Under the pieces are notes generated by a model, which worked only from the letters and a program-made list of their open reading frames with translations, did not search any database and was not told where the DNA came from. 37,497 nucleotides of DNA from a virus: the IMG/VR virus record IMGVR_UViG_3300042337_000733, positions 1 through 37,497 of that record. The stretch is one strand, 5' to 3'. Shown here in pieces: positions 24,313 to 31,698 of the stretch; positions within the stretch are counted from its first letter, which is position 1, and each line of letters begins with the position of its first letter. The position numbers and the translations under genes were made by a program.

Positions 24313-24368
24313 ACCTTAGACAAGAAAACCTTATTCCTTTAGGTTTAAGGATAAATTGTCGTTAAAAT

Positions 24369-24752
24369 TTAACCTTGATTTTCTATATATTTTTTAATGG
24401 TATCTGTTGAAGCATCACCAACAGTACAACAAAAATACCCTGTTGACCACAAATAATTTTTGTGCCAATAATATTTTCGTAAATCGGCTGGATACTCGTT
24501 CCACAAATAATATGTAGTATATTGTTTGATAAGTCTAACTATTAATGATACAGATTGCAATGGTTTTAATTTGACCATGATATGTATATGGTTCATATCA
24601 TCCCCTTTGATAGCAATTATTTCACAATGTAATTCTTCTAATTTAGATTTAACAATCTCTATGATATATCCCATCATAGTTTCTGTTAATATTTGTTTAC
24701 GGTATTTTGTTACTATCACTATATGATAATTTAAGTTGGTTTTATTTGCCAT
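24369..24752 (-). CDS. tnpA: IS200/IS605 TnpA transposase (HUH, Y1)
   Basis: A 127-residue Y1 transposase with the metal-binding HUH motif HIHIMV and the catalytic Tyr in DTIKKYIENQ near the C-terminus. It cuts and rejoins single-stranded DNA at the element's hairpin ends. All active-site residues are present, so it could be functional. ATG 24752 (MANKTNLNYHIVIV) is preferred to an upstream TTG. It is transcribed away from tnpB. Confidence 0.9.
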   Translation of the reverse strand: MANKTNLNYHIVIVTKYRKQILTETMMGYIIEIVKSKLEELHCEIIAIKGDDMNHIHIMVKLKPLQSVSLIVRLIKQYTTYYLWNEYPADLRKYYWHKNYLWSTGYFCCTVGDASTDTIKKYIENQG

Positions 24753-24815
24753 TATCTGTAATCTCAAAAATTTGTTTTACTAAATAATAGTATATATCAA
24801 CAAATTTAGTAAAAC

Positions 24816-25952
24816 ATGTTCATTAGACAAAACTATAGAATCTACCCAAATAAAGATCAAACCGTTGTATTAAATCAATGGTTAGGTCAAGCTCGCTTTA
24901 TTTGGAACTATATGTTAGCTAAAAACATAGAAAAATATCAATTAGAACAAAAATTTATTTTTAAATTTGATATGAATAATTTATTACCAGATTTAAAAGC
25001 TATAGATGATTATTCTTGGTTAAAAGAAATCCCATCACAATGTTTACAACAAAAATGTCAAGATTTAGATACTGCATTAAAATCTAGTTTTAAATCTAAA
25101 ACCAATAAAAAAGGATTTCCTAAATTTAAATCCAGAAAAACCGATGAATCTGGAATTAGATTCCCTAATTTTAAATTTGAAGGGAATAGAATTATTTTAC
25201 CTAAAATGAAGCAAGGAATTAAAATTAAACTTCATCGAGAATTATTAGGTAAAAAAGGTGCTATAACCGTATTTAAAGATAAAATAGGTAATTTTTATGT
25301 TTCGATACTTGTTGAATTAGATGATAATTTTTACCCGTCATTAGTCACTAAAATTAATTCTGGTGTTGGTATCGATGTTGGGCTAAAAGAATTTGCCATA
25401 ACATCAGATGCAGAAATAATATCTAATCCTAGATTTTACCGTAAAGCAGAAAAACAACTTAAAAAATTACAACGTCAACATTCTAAAAAACAAAAAAGTT
25501 CTAACAATAAAAATAAAGCTAGAATAAGATTAGCTAAAAAATATAAACAAGTAACAAATAAACGAACCGACTTTATTAAAAAAACCGCTAATTCGATAGT
25601 CAAGAATAACGATTTAATAGTAGTCGAAACTTTAAATATCCAAGGAATGATGAAAAATCATAAACTTGCTAAATCAATTGCTGATGTGAGCTGGTATCAA
25701 TTCCAACAAGAATTACAATGGCAATGTAAAAAACAAGGAAAATGGTTTACAAAAATCAATCAATGGATACCTTCTAGTAAAACTTGTAATTGCTGTGGTC
25801 ATATAAAATCCGATTTAACATTATCTGATAGAATCTATAACTGTGATAATTGTGGATTATCAATTGATCGCGATCTAAATGCAGCAATTAACATATACAA
25901 AGAAGGTTTAAATAAATTAAATACCGTAGGAACTACGGAAATTAACGCCTGA
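24816..25952 (+). CDS. tnpB: TnpB RNA-guided nuclease of the IS605 element
   Basis: This 378-residue TnpB has an N-terminal helix-turn-helix/REC region, a complete RuvC site (Asp187 in GIDVGLKEFA, Glu271 in VVETLNIQGM, Asp353 in DRDLNAAINI) and the zinc ribbon CNCCGH...CDNCG. TnpB is the ancestor of Cas12 and cuts DNA under guidance of an RNA made from the element's right end, helping the IS to persist. Length is normal and no disruptions are visible. Confidence 0.92.
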   Translation: MFIRQNYRIYPNKDQTVVLNQWLGQARFIWNYMLAKNIEKYQLEQKFIFKFDMNNLLPDLKAIDDYSWLKEIPSQCLQQKCQDLDTALKSSFKSKTNKKGFPKFKSRKTDESGIRFPNFKFEGNRIILPKMKQGIKIKLHRELLGKKGAITVFKDKIGNFYVSILVELDDNFYPSLVTKINSGVGIDVGLKEFAITSDAEIISNPRFYRKAEKQLKKLQRQHSKKQKSSNNKNKARIRLAKKYKQVTNKRTDFIKKTANSIVKNNDLIVVETLNIQGMMKNHKLAKSIADVSWYQFQQELQWQCKKQGKWFTKINQWIPSSKTCNCCGHIKSDLTLSDRIYNCDNCGLSIDRDLNAAINIYKEGLNKLNTVGTTEINA

Positions 25953-26020
25953 GGAAATATGATCTAGGATACTAGATCAGCCCAGGAAGCCCGTTCCTTT
26001 TATAGGGGCGAGTAGTTCAC
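25880..26020 (+). ncRNA. Probable omegaRNA (right-end guide RNA) of TnpB
   Basis: The tnpB 3' end and right end hold stable hairpins: CCGTAG/CTACGG (25924-25938), TGATCTAG/CTAGATCA (25960-25979) and GCCC...GGGC (around 25990-26010), ending GTAGTTCAC. In IS605 elements the guide RNA scaffold is this region and the guide is the flanking DNA, here beginning TTTTGAATAATAG at 26021. The 5' limit is a guess. Confidence 0.55.
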
Positions 26021-27081
26021 TTTTGAATAATAGTAATTTTTGTTGCAACACCCATATTAATTCTTTGATTTAATGGAACACCTTCTTGATTTAAATTTAA
26101 TGTTGCATCTGAATTTTTATCAATTTTTAATTCAAATTGGTGTTTTGATGATTTGTTTAATACTAATTGTTCAATAGAATTAATATAATATTTTAAATTA
26201 CTAGCATCATTATATCCAGGCAACATTACCCCAACAGCTAATAAATCGCTGCCGACTTGATTAGTAGCGTTCAACATATCTTCCATTAAAGCAACCTCAA
26301 GATAATTTTTATCTAATTCGCTACTTAAATCTAAAACATTTAAATCTAATTGTTTGTATGATAAAAAATCTTGATCAAGAAAATTAATATCTAAATCAGT
26401 TTTTATTTGTTCTACTTTTGTTGAATTATCTGTAGATTTTACAGGAGGGGATACAATTAATGTATTATCTATATTAGCTGCATCGATTGATATGATAACA
26501 GGTTTTGTTGGAGCAGAATTTTTATCTGATACAACTGTTGTTTGGAATGCTTGGTTCATTAAAACAAACCCTGCATCAGTAGAAACTTCAATAGCACCTG
26601 TAACACAACCAGTAATATCACAACTGGGTAATAATATAATGGTACTTTTACCTAATTCATCAACAGTCCCGCTAAAATCTGTACCTCGTACAGAAATTGT
26701 CGAAGTTGGCGTATTAATGGATACTGTTTGAGGGTTGTGTTTAGCTATTTGACCCGAAGTATATCGAACAGTTCCTAAAGCAAATTTTAAAGCAAGTTTT
26801 CCGGTAGTTTTTTTGGCGTCGTATACAAAATCATCAATAACAAGTTTACTTTGTTCAGTTATATTAACTTTTGTATTATCTTCAAAAATGATACCGAGTT
26901 TTGCTTTCGCAGTAACTACGGTATCCATAGTTTCAATATCAGAATTAATAGCACTTGGAGAGGATTGTTTATTTCTCTGAATTTCTGCTGGACCGCTTTG
27001 TTCAGATATTCGACCAATCCCAGCAAAACTATTGATTGGATTGATTAACAGTAATATTATTGTTAGAACCAGTACTTTCAA
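26017..27081 (-). CDS. Secreted FecR-domain protein of the curli-like operon
   Basis: A 354-residue protein with a signal peptide (MKVLVLTIILLLINPINSFA) and a FecR-type domain (GIIFEDNTKVNITEQSKLVI... INTPTSTISVRGTDFSGTV) at about residues 30-140. A long C-terminal region of unknown fold follows. FecR domains often form extracytoplasmic scaffolds or surface proteins. Its gene overlaps the curlin-like gene by 53 bases and lies last in the csgF-csgG-curlin block, so it is probably exported through the same pore or anchors the fibre. Its TGA stop is formed with the right end of the IS element. Confidence 0.78.
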   Translation of the reverse strand: MKVLVLTIILLLINPINSFAGIGRISEQSGPAEIQRNKQSSPSAINSDIETMDTVVTAKAKLGIIFEDNTKVNITEQSKLVIDDFVYDAKKTTGKLALKFALGTVRYTSGQIAKHNPQTVSINTPTSTISVRGTDFSGTVDELGKSTIILLPSCDITGCVTGAIEVSTDAGFVLMNQAFQTTVVSDKNSAPTKPVIISIDAANIDNTLIVSPPVKSTDNSTKVEQIKTDLDINFLDQDFLSYKQLDLNVLDLSSELDKNYLEVALMEDMLNATNQVGSDLLAVGVMLPGYNDASNLKYYINSIEQLVLNKSSKHQFELKIDKNSDATLNLNQEGVPLNQRINMGVATKITIIQK

Positions 27082-27622
27082 TTTTTATACTCTTATCCAA
27101 AGTTCCGCTTTGAGTTAAATCAATTGTATTACTGTTACCAGTTAAAGTTAAATCAGCAGATACAATACCAGAACTTGTACTTGTATGAGTAATAGCATTA
27201 CTATCACCAGTTACAGTCATTTTACTATTAGTTGTAGCACCAATTGTAGTATCAATAGTATTATTATCACCCGATATAGTATGATTGATTGTAGTATTGT
27301 TACATGTCACAGCAGTTTTGACTCCACAATTAATTGTTTCTTTATTGTCATTACCTGTTGTACTTAATGTAACAGTTGTATTATCACCATTTACGATCAA
27401 ATCTAATTCATTTCTAGAACCAATTTGTTCAATAATCGATATATCACTACTTCCACCAAAAAATGAAGGATTAAGAGCTGTCCCAATACGATTATCAACA
27501 CCCTGTTGTGTTAATGTAATATCAGATAAACTCCCAACCTGTTCAATAAAAATATCATTAGCAAATGTAGTAGTAGCAAAGAGCATAACAAACATAATCA
27601 AATATGTTTGTAAGATTTTCAT
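27029..27622 (-). CDS. Curlin-like repeat protein (CsgA/CsgB-like)
   Basis: A 197-residue protein with signal peptide MKILQTYLIMFVMLFATTTF. The rest is made of short strand-turn repeats with regularly spaced Gly-Asn and Gln residues (IEQVGS, TQQGVDN, IEQIGSRN, TTGNDN, ISGDNN, VTGDSN, LTGNSN, STGSNN). This is the signature of curlin-type amyloid subunits with Asn/Gln ladders. The position directly after csgG supports it as the exported substrate. Sequence identity to CsgA is low; it could also be a passive cell-surface repeat protein. Confidence 0.75.
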   Translation of the reverse strand: MKILQTYLIMFVMLFATTTFANDIFIEQVGSLSDITLTQQGVDNRIGTALNPSFFGGSSDISIIEQIGSRNELDLIVNGDNTTVTLSTTGNDNKETINCGVKTAVTCNNTTINHTISGDNNTIDTTIGATTNSKMTVTGDSNAITHTSTSSGIVSADLTLTGNSNTIDLTQSGTLDKSIKIESTGSNNNITVNQSNQ

Positions 27623-28399
27623 CTATTTTTCCTTTTTAAATTTCCAAAGACCTCGTTTTTCCCCTTCAATTATCATAGAATAAACACTGTCTTCAATAGC
27701 AACTCTAACACCTTCAGTAATAGGTTCATTGACGCTATTTCCAACTTCTGCTTCTAGAGCAGTTACATTACCAGTTCCAATAAACATCATAACACCAGCA
27801 TCACTAGCAAAACTATAAATCGTTTTAGTTGTTGCCACTGATACTAATACTTCCCCAGATGAAACAGAAATTAATCTCATCGAGATAGTAATTTGATCAA
27901 CTCTATATTCTTGGGTGAATCCAAGTTTAAATAACCTTAACCCTATTCCACCCGTACGAATATCAGAATCATATCCACTAATGCTACCTGTTACCATTAA
28001 TCCGCTAACCAATAACGGTGGTAATGGTTTAGATTCTTTCCCTTCGTAAACATCACGTTGATTACGAATTAATTGTCGTTCTTTAACTAAATTATCTAAA
28101 CCAACTCGTTCAACAACCTTAAACCAATTTTTTGAATCTTGTAATGCTTTGATAACAAACGATTCTGCTCCCTGTGGAACAGCTGTTGATAATTGAGCTA
28201 ATTTGTCTGATGGTTTACGTTGCCCTGTTTTATCGGCAAAATCGTAAATAGAAATCGGGATTGCGGGTCCTTCCAATTCAGGTAATTTATTGCTTAATGT
28301 AGTTCTTGGTACGATAGGAACAGGATCTTCTCTCATAATATCCAAAGCAATTTGAGAACAACCTGTAAGCAATAATATGGATAAAATAATATATTTCAT
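27623..28399 (-). CDS. csgG: CsgG-like outer-membrane secretion pore lipoprotein
   Basis: At 258 residues, the lipoprotein signal ends ILLLTGC (Cys14). CsgG landmarks are ISIYDFADKTGQRKPSD, LSTAVPQGAESFVIKALQ (constriction-loop region and following helix), WFKVVERVGLDNLVKERQ, VTGSISGYDSDIRTGGIG, and EKRGLWKFK at the end. In bacteria CsgG forms a nonameric channel that exports curli subunits. The extra C-terminal tail of E. coli CsgG is absent. MKYIILSI at 28399 is the start, one base after the csgF stop. Confidence 0.93.
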   Translation of the reverse strand: MKYIILSILLLTGCSQIALDIMREDPVPIVPRTTLSNKLPELEGPAIPISIYDFADKTGQRKPSDKLAQLSTAVPQGAESFVIKALQDSKNWFKVVERVGLDNLVKERQLIRNQRDVYEGKESKPLPPLLVSGLMVTGSISGYDSDIRTGGIGLRLFKLGFTQEYRVDQITISMRLISVSSGEVLVSVATTKTIYSFASDAGVMMFIGTGNVTALEAEVGNSVNEPITEGVRVAIEDSVYSMIIEGEKRGLWKFKKEK

Positions 28400-28400
28400 A

Positions 28401-28847
28401 TTAAAACCCAAACTGACCAATAGGAACTATAATATCAGTGGTGTTACCATTAGATTCTGTAATTGTTAACGATACATCAGTTGCACCTTTAACCCAATTA
28501 ATAGATGTTCCCTGAAAATCCATTGTACCTGATGTTGCTCCACTATCAGTAAACATTTGATCAGCTAATTGTTTGGATAATTGAGCGTAAATCCTGGACT
28601 CAACATTAACTAAAAATTTAGATAAATTGCTATTTTTAGCATCAGCTGCAGCTTTGGCTATAACAGCTGATGCATCATCTTTGATTTTTTGTTTACGAGC
28701 GGATTCTATTTGTTCTAGAGTTATTACTTGAGTTGACCAACCATTTCCTGAAAATGATGGATTATTGAATTCATAAACTAGATTAGAGGCGTTAACATCA
28801 ATTGAAAAACACATAATAAAAAACAACTTTAATAGGTGTTTTCTCAT
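28401..28847 (-). CDS. csgF: CsgF-like curli assembly factor
   Basis: A 148-residue protein with a signal peptide (MRKHLLKLFFIMCFSIDVNA) followed by SNLVYEFNNPSFSGN. This is the conserved CsgF N-terminus that plugs into the CsgG channel. The C-terminal strand region ends TTDIIVPIGQFGF. CsgF makes a second constriction in the pore and couples it to fibre nucleation. ATG 28847 has AGGATAA upstream and lies four bases after the preceding stop; the longer frame has no biological support. Confidence 0.9.
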   Translation of the reverse strand: MRKHLLKLFFIMCFSIDVNASNLVYEFNNPSFSGNGWSTQVITLEQIESARKQKIKDDASAVIAKAAADAKNSNLSKFLVNVESRIYAQLSKQLADQMFTDSGATSGTMDFQGTSINWVKGATDVSLTITESNGNTTDIIVPIGQFGF

Positions 28848-28851
28848 ATAA

Positions 28852-29148
28852 TTATCCTGATCTTGGACGTTTTGGTTTTGGTGGTTCTTCTTGATCTTGT
28901 TGTAATAAAGCCTTTTCACGAATTTGAAGAACTGTATTTAATTTAGCAGTTAATCTCAAAAGATCGTTATCACAAAGACGTATTCTATCAATAAGAGCAA
29001 TTAACTCTTTATTAGCTTCACCTAAAACTGGGTTAATCTCATTGATTGTAAAATCCCAAACGTAACGAACCATTCTGAGCATAAAAAATGATGAAACTGT
29101 CGGAAAACCGTATTTTGAGATTAACTCGCCTATTTCTGTAATGTCCAT
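28852..29148 (-). CDS. Small membrane protein, third of three holin-like paralogues
   Basis: This 98-residue protein has an N-terminal hydrophobic/amphipathic helix (FPTVSSFFMLRMVRYVWDF), a long charged helix (ELIALIDRIRLCDNDLLRLT) and a Pro/Lys-rich tail. Layout and size match the proteins at 30099 and 30385. The start region contains a tandem 11-base repeat (ATGTCCATATT twice at 29141-29162) at the junction with the homing endonuclease, and a normal ribosome binding site is missing. Holin or pinholin function is inferred from the endolysin in the same block. Confidence 0.6.
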   Translation of the reverse strand: MDITEIGELISKYGFPTVSSFFMLRMVRYVWDFTINEINPVLGEANKELIALIDRIRLCDNDLLRLTAKLNTVLQIREKALLQQDQEEPPKPKRPRSG

Positions 29149-29160
29149 ATTATGTCCATA

Positions 29161-30015
29161 TTATGTTTTTAATTTACAATTATTAAAATGCCATCGCATC
29201 ATAATTGGTTTATTGCCAATTTTATTACAATATGGACAAGTAACTTGTATATTAACATGAAATTCCACGCCATATTTTTCTAAATTAGTTTTTTTAAATG
29301 TATTAAATATTCGTTCTTTTATTTCTGGATCTTTTGATGGATGGTCTACTCCATATACTTCCAAACAAGTCTGTTTCGATTTTTCTTTTATTATCGGCGA
29401 TTGCAACCCATATTCATAACCATATCTTTCTAAATTAGTTAATTTAGTATTTTCTTTTATTACGTCAGATTGTAAGGGAAATTCTACACCATATTTTTTT
29501 ATATTGGTGGCTTTCATTCTATTTAAAATTTCTTCATTTTTTGCAGGAGAATCTACTCCATAATTATCTAATAAAGTTTGTTTAGACTTTTCCCGTATTT
29601 CTGGAGCTTGTAAACAATATTCGTAACCATATTTTTCTAAACATGTTGTTTTAGATTTGTCATAAAATTCTGCGGTTCCAAATACCATTCCCTCATTATT
29701 ATGTTTATTATACCAATCAGGCGAAGTTGCACAATTATATTCGTTTAAAAACCATGTTTCATATTGATATACAGATTGTACGCTAAACGGAATTATAAGT
29801 TCATCTAAAGTTATAATTTCTATTATTTCAAATACATCAACGCCTTCCCGTTCTATTATAGAATTAATTATTATAGATGATGTAGTATATCCGCCTTTTT
29901 GCATAAATTCTGATGGGTGACAACCTTTTGCCCATCTAGATCCAGCATATTGTTTACCCGTTTCTTTATGTCGGATAATATAAAAATATGGCATATAAAT
30001 ATTTTTGCTGAGCAT
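29161..30015 (-). CDS. GIY-YIG-like homing endonuclease, paralogue of 6972-8027
   Basis: A 284-residue protein: GIY-YIG-like domain (PYFYIIRHKETGKQYAGSRW, then YETWFL), five or six LEKYGYEYCLQAPEIREKSK-type repeats, and one C-terminal CPYCNKIG...HFNNC finger. It closely resembles the endonuclease at 6972-8027 but has one finger instead of three. It sits in sense orientation inside the endolysin/holin/curli operon, between the second and third holin-like genes. AAGGAG precedes the ATG. Leader hairpin and TATAAATA lie upstream. Confidence 0.82.
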   Translation of the reverse strand: MLSKNIYMPYFYIIRHKETGKQYAGSRWAKGCHPSEFMQKGGYTTSSIIINSIIEREGVDVFEIIEIITLDELIIPFSVQSVYQYETWFLNEYNCATSPDWYNKHNNEGMVFGTAEFYDKSKTTCLEKYGYEYCLQAPEIREKSKQTLLDNYGVDSPAKNEEILNRMKATNIKKYGVEFPLQSDVIKENTKLTNLERYGYEYGLQSPIIKEKSKQTCLEVYGVDHPSKDPEIKERIFNTFKKTNLEKYGVEFHVNIQVTCPYCNKIGNKPIMMRWHFNNCKLKT

Positions 30016-30051
30016 TATTGTTCTCCTTGAACGATTGTAAGAATGTTTAGA

Positions 30052-30081
30052 ATAGGTGGAGCCTCGGAACTCGCGACCTAT
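30052..30081 (-). promoter_or_regulatory. Conserved leader hairpin of homing endonuclease
   Basis: ATAGGT (30052-30057) and ACCTAT (30076-30081) form a 6-bp stem with an 18-base loop, and a GAG/CTC stem inside it. It is the covarying counterpart of 8067-8096. It begins about four bases downstream of the TATAAATA element, so it would be at the very 5' end of the transcript. Confidence 0.7.
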
Positions 30082-30085
30082 ACTT

Positions 30086-30093
30086 TATTTATA
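30086..30093 (-). promoter_or_regulatory. Candidate late promoter (TATAAATA)
   Basis: TATTTATA on the plus strand; minus-strand TATAAATA directly before the leader hairpin of the homing endonuclease at 30015. Same order of elements as at 8126-8133. Confidence 0.5.
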
Positions 30094-30098
30094 AAACC

Positions 30099-30383
30099 CT
30101 AATCTCTGCGAGCGTCTCGTTGCCCATCTGATCTTGAAATCCGTTCTAGATCTGGACGTAATCCTAAAACAGCAGATATAGTAACGTCAATTTTAATTAA
30201 TTCGTTAGAAGTATTTTTAACTCTATTTTCCAGCGCCATAACGATTGATGCCAATGTTCTAACTGATGTAATAACATCACCTAAAACAAATTTTAACGCT
30301 GTGAAAATAAAACTTCCTAGTGCACTACTAGCAATAATAGGAATAATAACATCAGAAAAAAACCCAATATATGCTTGATTCAT
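30099..30383 (-). CDS. Small membrane protein, second of three holin-like paralogues
   Basis: A 94-residue protein: an N-terminal hydrophobic stretch (DVIIPIIASSALGSFIFTAL) then a helical region (VRTLASIVMALENRVKNTSN) likely to form a coiled coil, and a charged tail rich in Arg and Asp. It starts one base after the preceding stop. It shares the FVLGDVI/LVLGSVV segment after the membrane helix with the protein at 30385. Holin-like function is inferred from position behind the endolysin. Confidence 0.6.
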   Translation of the reverse strand: MNQAYIGFFSDVIIPIIASSALGSFIFTALKFVLGDVITSVRTLASIVMALENRVKNTSNELIKIDVTISAVLGLRPDLERISRSDGQRDARRD

Positions 30384-30384
30384 A

Positions 30385-30675
30385 TTAATCCTTATTCATT
30401 TCTGCGGCAACTTCATGGTGTACCTTTTTAGGTAACGGATCAACCATTAAAGATTTTGACACTAATTTATCTAAATCTAGTACATCAACATTCATTTGAC
30501 GCACGCGACCATCCATTGAGCGTAGTAATCCTGTTAATTTTTTAATTGTTTTAACAACACTACCTAAAACCAATTCAATTGCCTGCATTAAAAACCAACC
30601 ACAAACAACAGCAATGGCTATTGGTGCACCACACTGTTCTACAAGATCAAAAAAATTAGGGATACCGATATCCAT
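30385..30675 (-). CDS. Small membrane protein, first of three holin-like paralogues
   Basis: A 96-residue protein with one hydrophobic segment (GAPIAIAVVCGWFLMQAIEL), the LVLGSVVKTIKKLTGLLRSM segment and a coiled-coil-like C-terminus. Its gene lies three bases after the endolysin stop. One membrane span plus a cytoplasmic coiled coil is a known layout for some phage holins and XhlA-like lysis proteins, but the assignment is by layout only. Confidence 0.6.
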   Translation of the reverse strand: MDIGIPNFFDLVEQCGAPIAIAVVCGWFLMQAIELVLGSVVKTIKKLTGLLRSMDGRVRQMNVDVLDLDKLVSKSLMVDPLPKKVHHEVAAEMNKD

Positions 30676-30678
30676 GGA

Positions 30679-31560
30679 TTATCCTAACAATTTCTTAGCT
30701 GCATTATAATGATGTTGACGGTCGGTCAATCCTGTTGTTCCACCATTAATCGCCTTAGTTAATCCAACAAAATCTTTTTTATCAACAAATCTCTCATTTA
30801 ATCTATTTTCTTTCCAGAAAAATGCGCCACTAGCAATAGCACCTTCTAAAGTTTCACAATAAGCAACAGTTTCGTCTAGAGATTTCCCACAAGATTTAGA
30901 GAATTTTGTATAATTATCTTTTCCAGTTAACTGAATCGCACCGCGACCACGATATTTCCAACCCTCTCCGCTGGCTTCAGAACCATTTCCCATACGATCA
31001 CAATAGACTTTATTAGCGATTTTTTCTGGATTGCGATTATAAGCACCTGCGGTTGCCGCAGTAAACCGTTTTGGCCAAACTTTACATAAACCTTCAGCTG
31101 AATAATTTAAGTTTTCAATAAAAACTGTAAACCCAGCACTTTCGTGTCCGCATTGTGCCAAGAAACACGCAACTCTTTCAGTTCCTGTAATATCATATTT
31201 TGGGAGAACAACATTTAATGCATCAGTTAATCCACTAGGATCTTTATGTTTAGGGAATAATGATTTAACTGTACCCAATGACACAACACCAGCAGAAACT
31301 TGTTTAGGTTTTTCTGCTGCAGGAGGCGTTGCAATACCGTCTGGAAAATCTTTCTTGGCTTTTTGTGTAGCTGGTCCATCAAGACCATCAGCAGTGATTT
31401 TTGCACCGCGAGCAATTAATTTTTTCTGTAACTCAAAAATTTTCGGATCGCCTTTTGGTGACATTTTTGGTTCAGTAACTGATGGAACTACAACATCAGA
31501 GAATGATTTAGAAACTTCTTCAAGTTTTTCGTCCAATAACCCTTTTAACATATCTAGCAT
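30679..31560 (-). CDS. Endolysin: peptidoglycan-binding domain plus GH19 lysozyme/chitinase
   Basis: At 293 residues, the N-terminal part has a peptidoglycan-binding motif (KIFELQKKLIARGAKITADG, LDGPATQKAKKDF). The C-terminal 200 residues are glycoside hydrolase family 19: FLAQCGHESAGF with the catalytic Glu, the YRGRGAIQLTGKDNY substrate-cleft motif, and AINGGTTGLTDR. It cleaves the cell-wall glycan at lysis. There is no signal peptide, so it would need a holin or other route. It heads the operon that continues with three small membrane proteins and the curli-like genes. Confidence 0.92.
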   Translation of the reverse strand: MLDMLKGLLDEKLEEVSKSFSDVVVPSVTEPKMSPKGDPKIFELQKKLIARGAKITADGLDGPATQKAKKDFPDGIATPPAAEKPKQVSAGVVSLGTVKSLFPKHKDPSGLTDALNVVLPKYDITGTERVACFLAQCGHESAGFTVFIENLNYSAEGLCKVWPKRFTAATAGAYNRNPEKIANKVYCDRMGNGSEASGEGWKYRGRGAIQLTGKDNYTKFSKSCGKSLDETVAYCETLEGAIASGAFFWKENRLNERFVDKKDFVGLTKAINGGTTGLTDRQHHYNAAKKLLG

Positions 31561-31592
31561 AACGCACCTCTTTTAACAAATTGCTTTTTCTA

Positions 31593-31600
31593 TATTTAGG
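31593..31600 (-). promoter_or_regulatory. Candidate late promoter of endolysin operon
   Basis: Minus-strand CCTAAATATAG, 33 bases before the endolysin start. It matches the TAAATA core of the other late candidates but not the full octamer. Confidence 0.35.
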
Positions 31601-31632
31601 TTTAACAGGTTTTTTAACCGAATCGTAAAAAA

Positions 31633-31665
31633 GTGCTTGCTTTTTTACCGCAAAAACGGTATAAT
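31633..31665 (+). promoter_or_regulatory. Early-type sigma70-like promoter
   Basis: AAAAAAGTGC-TTGCTT (-35 at 31637-31642), a 17-base spacer, TATAAT (31660-31665). It drives the plus-strand pair at 31699-32276 and diverges from the endolysin operon. Confidence 0.88.
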
Positions 31666-31698
31666 GTAGTTGTACCTTAACTTAACTTGGAAAACTTT

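Larger units (their letters stand above)
24315..26020. mobile_element. IS200/IS605-family insertion sequence, complete
   Basis: Divergent tnpA (24369-24752) and tnpB (24816-25952) lie between a left-end hairpin (GACAA 24319-24323 with TTGTC 24356-24360) and a right end finishing ...GTAGTTCAC (26012-26020). The left flank ends in TCAC (24311-24314), the same tetranucleotide as the right end. This is as expected for single-strand transposition next to a fixed target motif. Removing 24315-26020 leaves a clean empty site in which the FecR gene stop is unchanged. Exact ends are inferred from these motifs. Confidence 0.75.

Noticed and set aside
27185-27683. Plus-strand ORFs across the curlin-like gene
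   Set aside because: They mirror the repeat structure of the minus-strand gene and consist of low-complexity Ile/Thr/Ser runs.
29161-30015. Regular repeats in the homing endonuclease considered as a CRISPR array
   Set aside because: The repeats are protein-coding, imperfect and in frame (LEKYG units); there are no constant repeats with unique spacers anywhere in the window.
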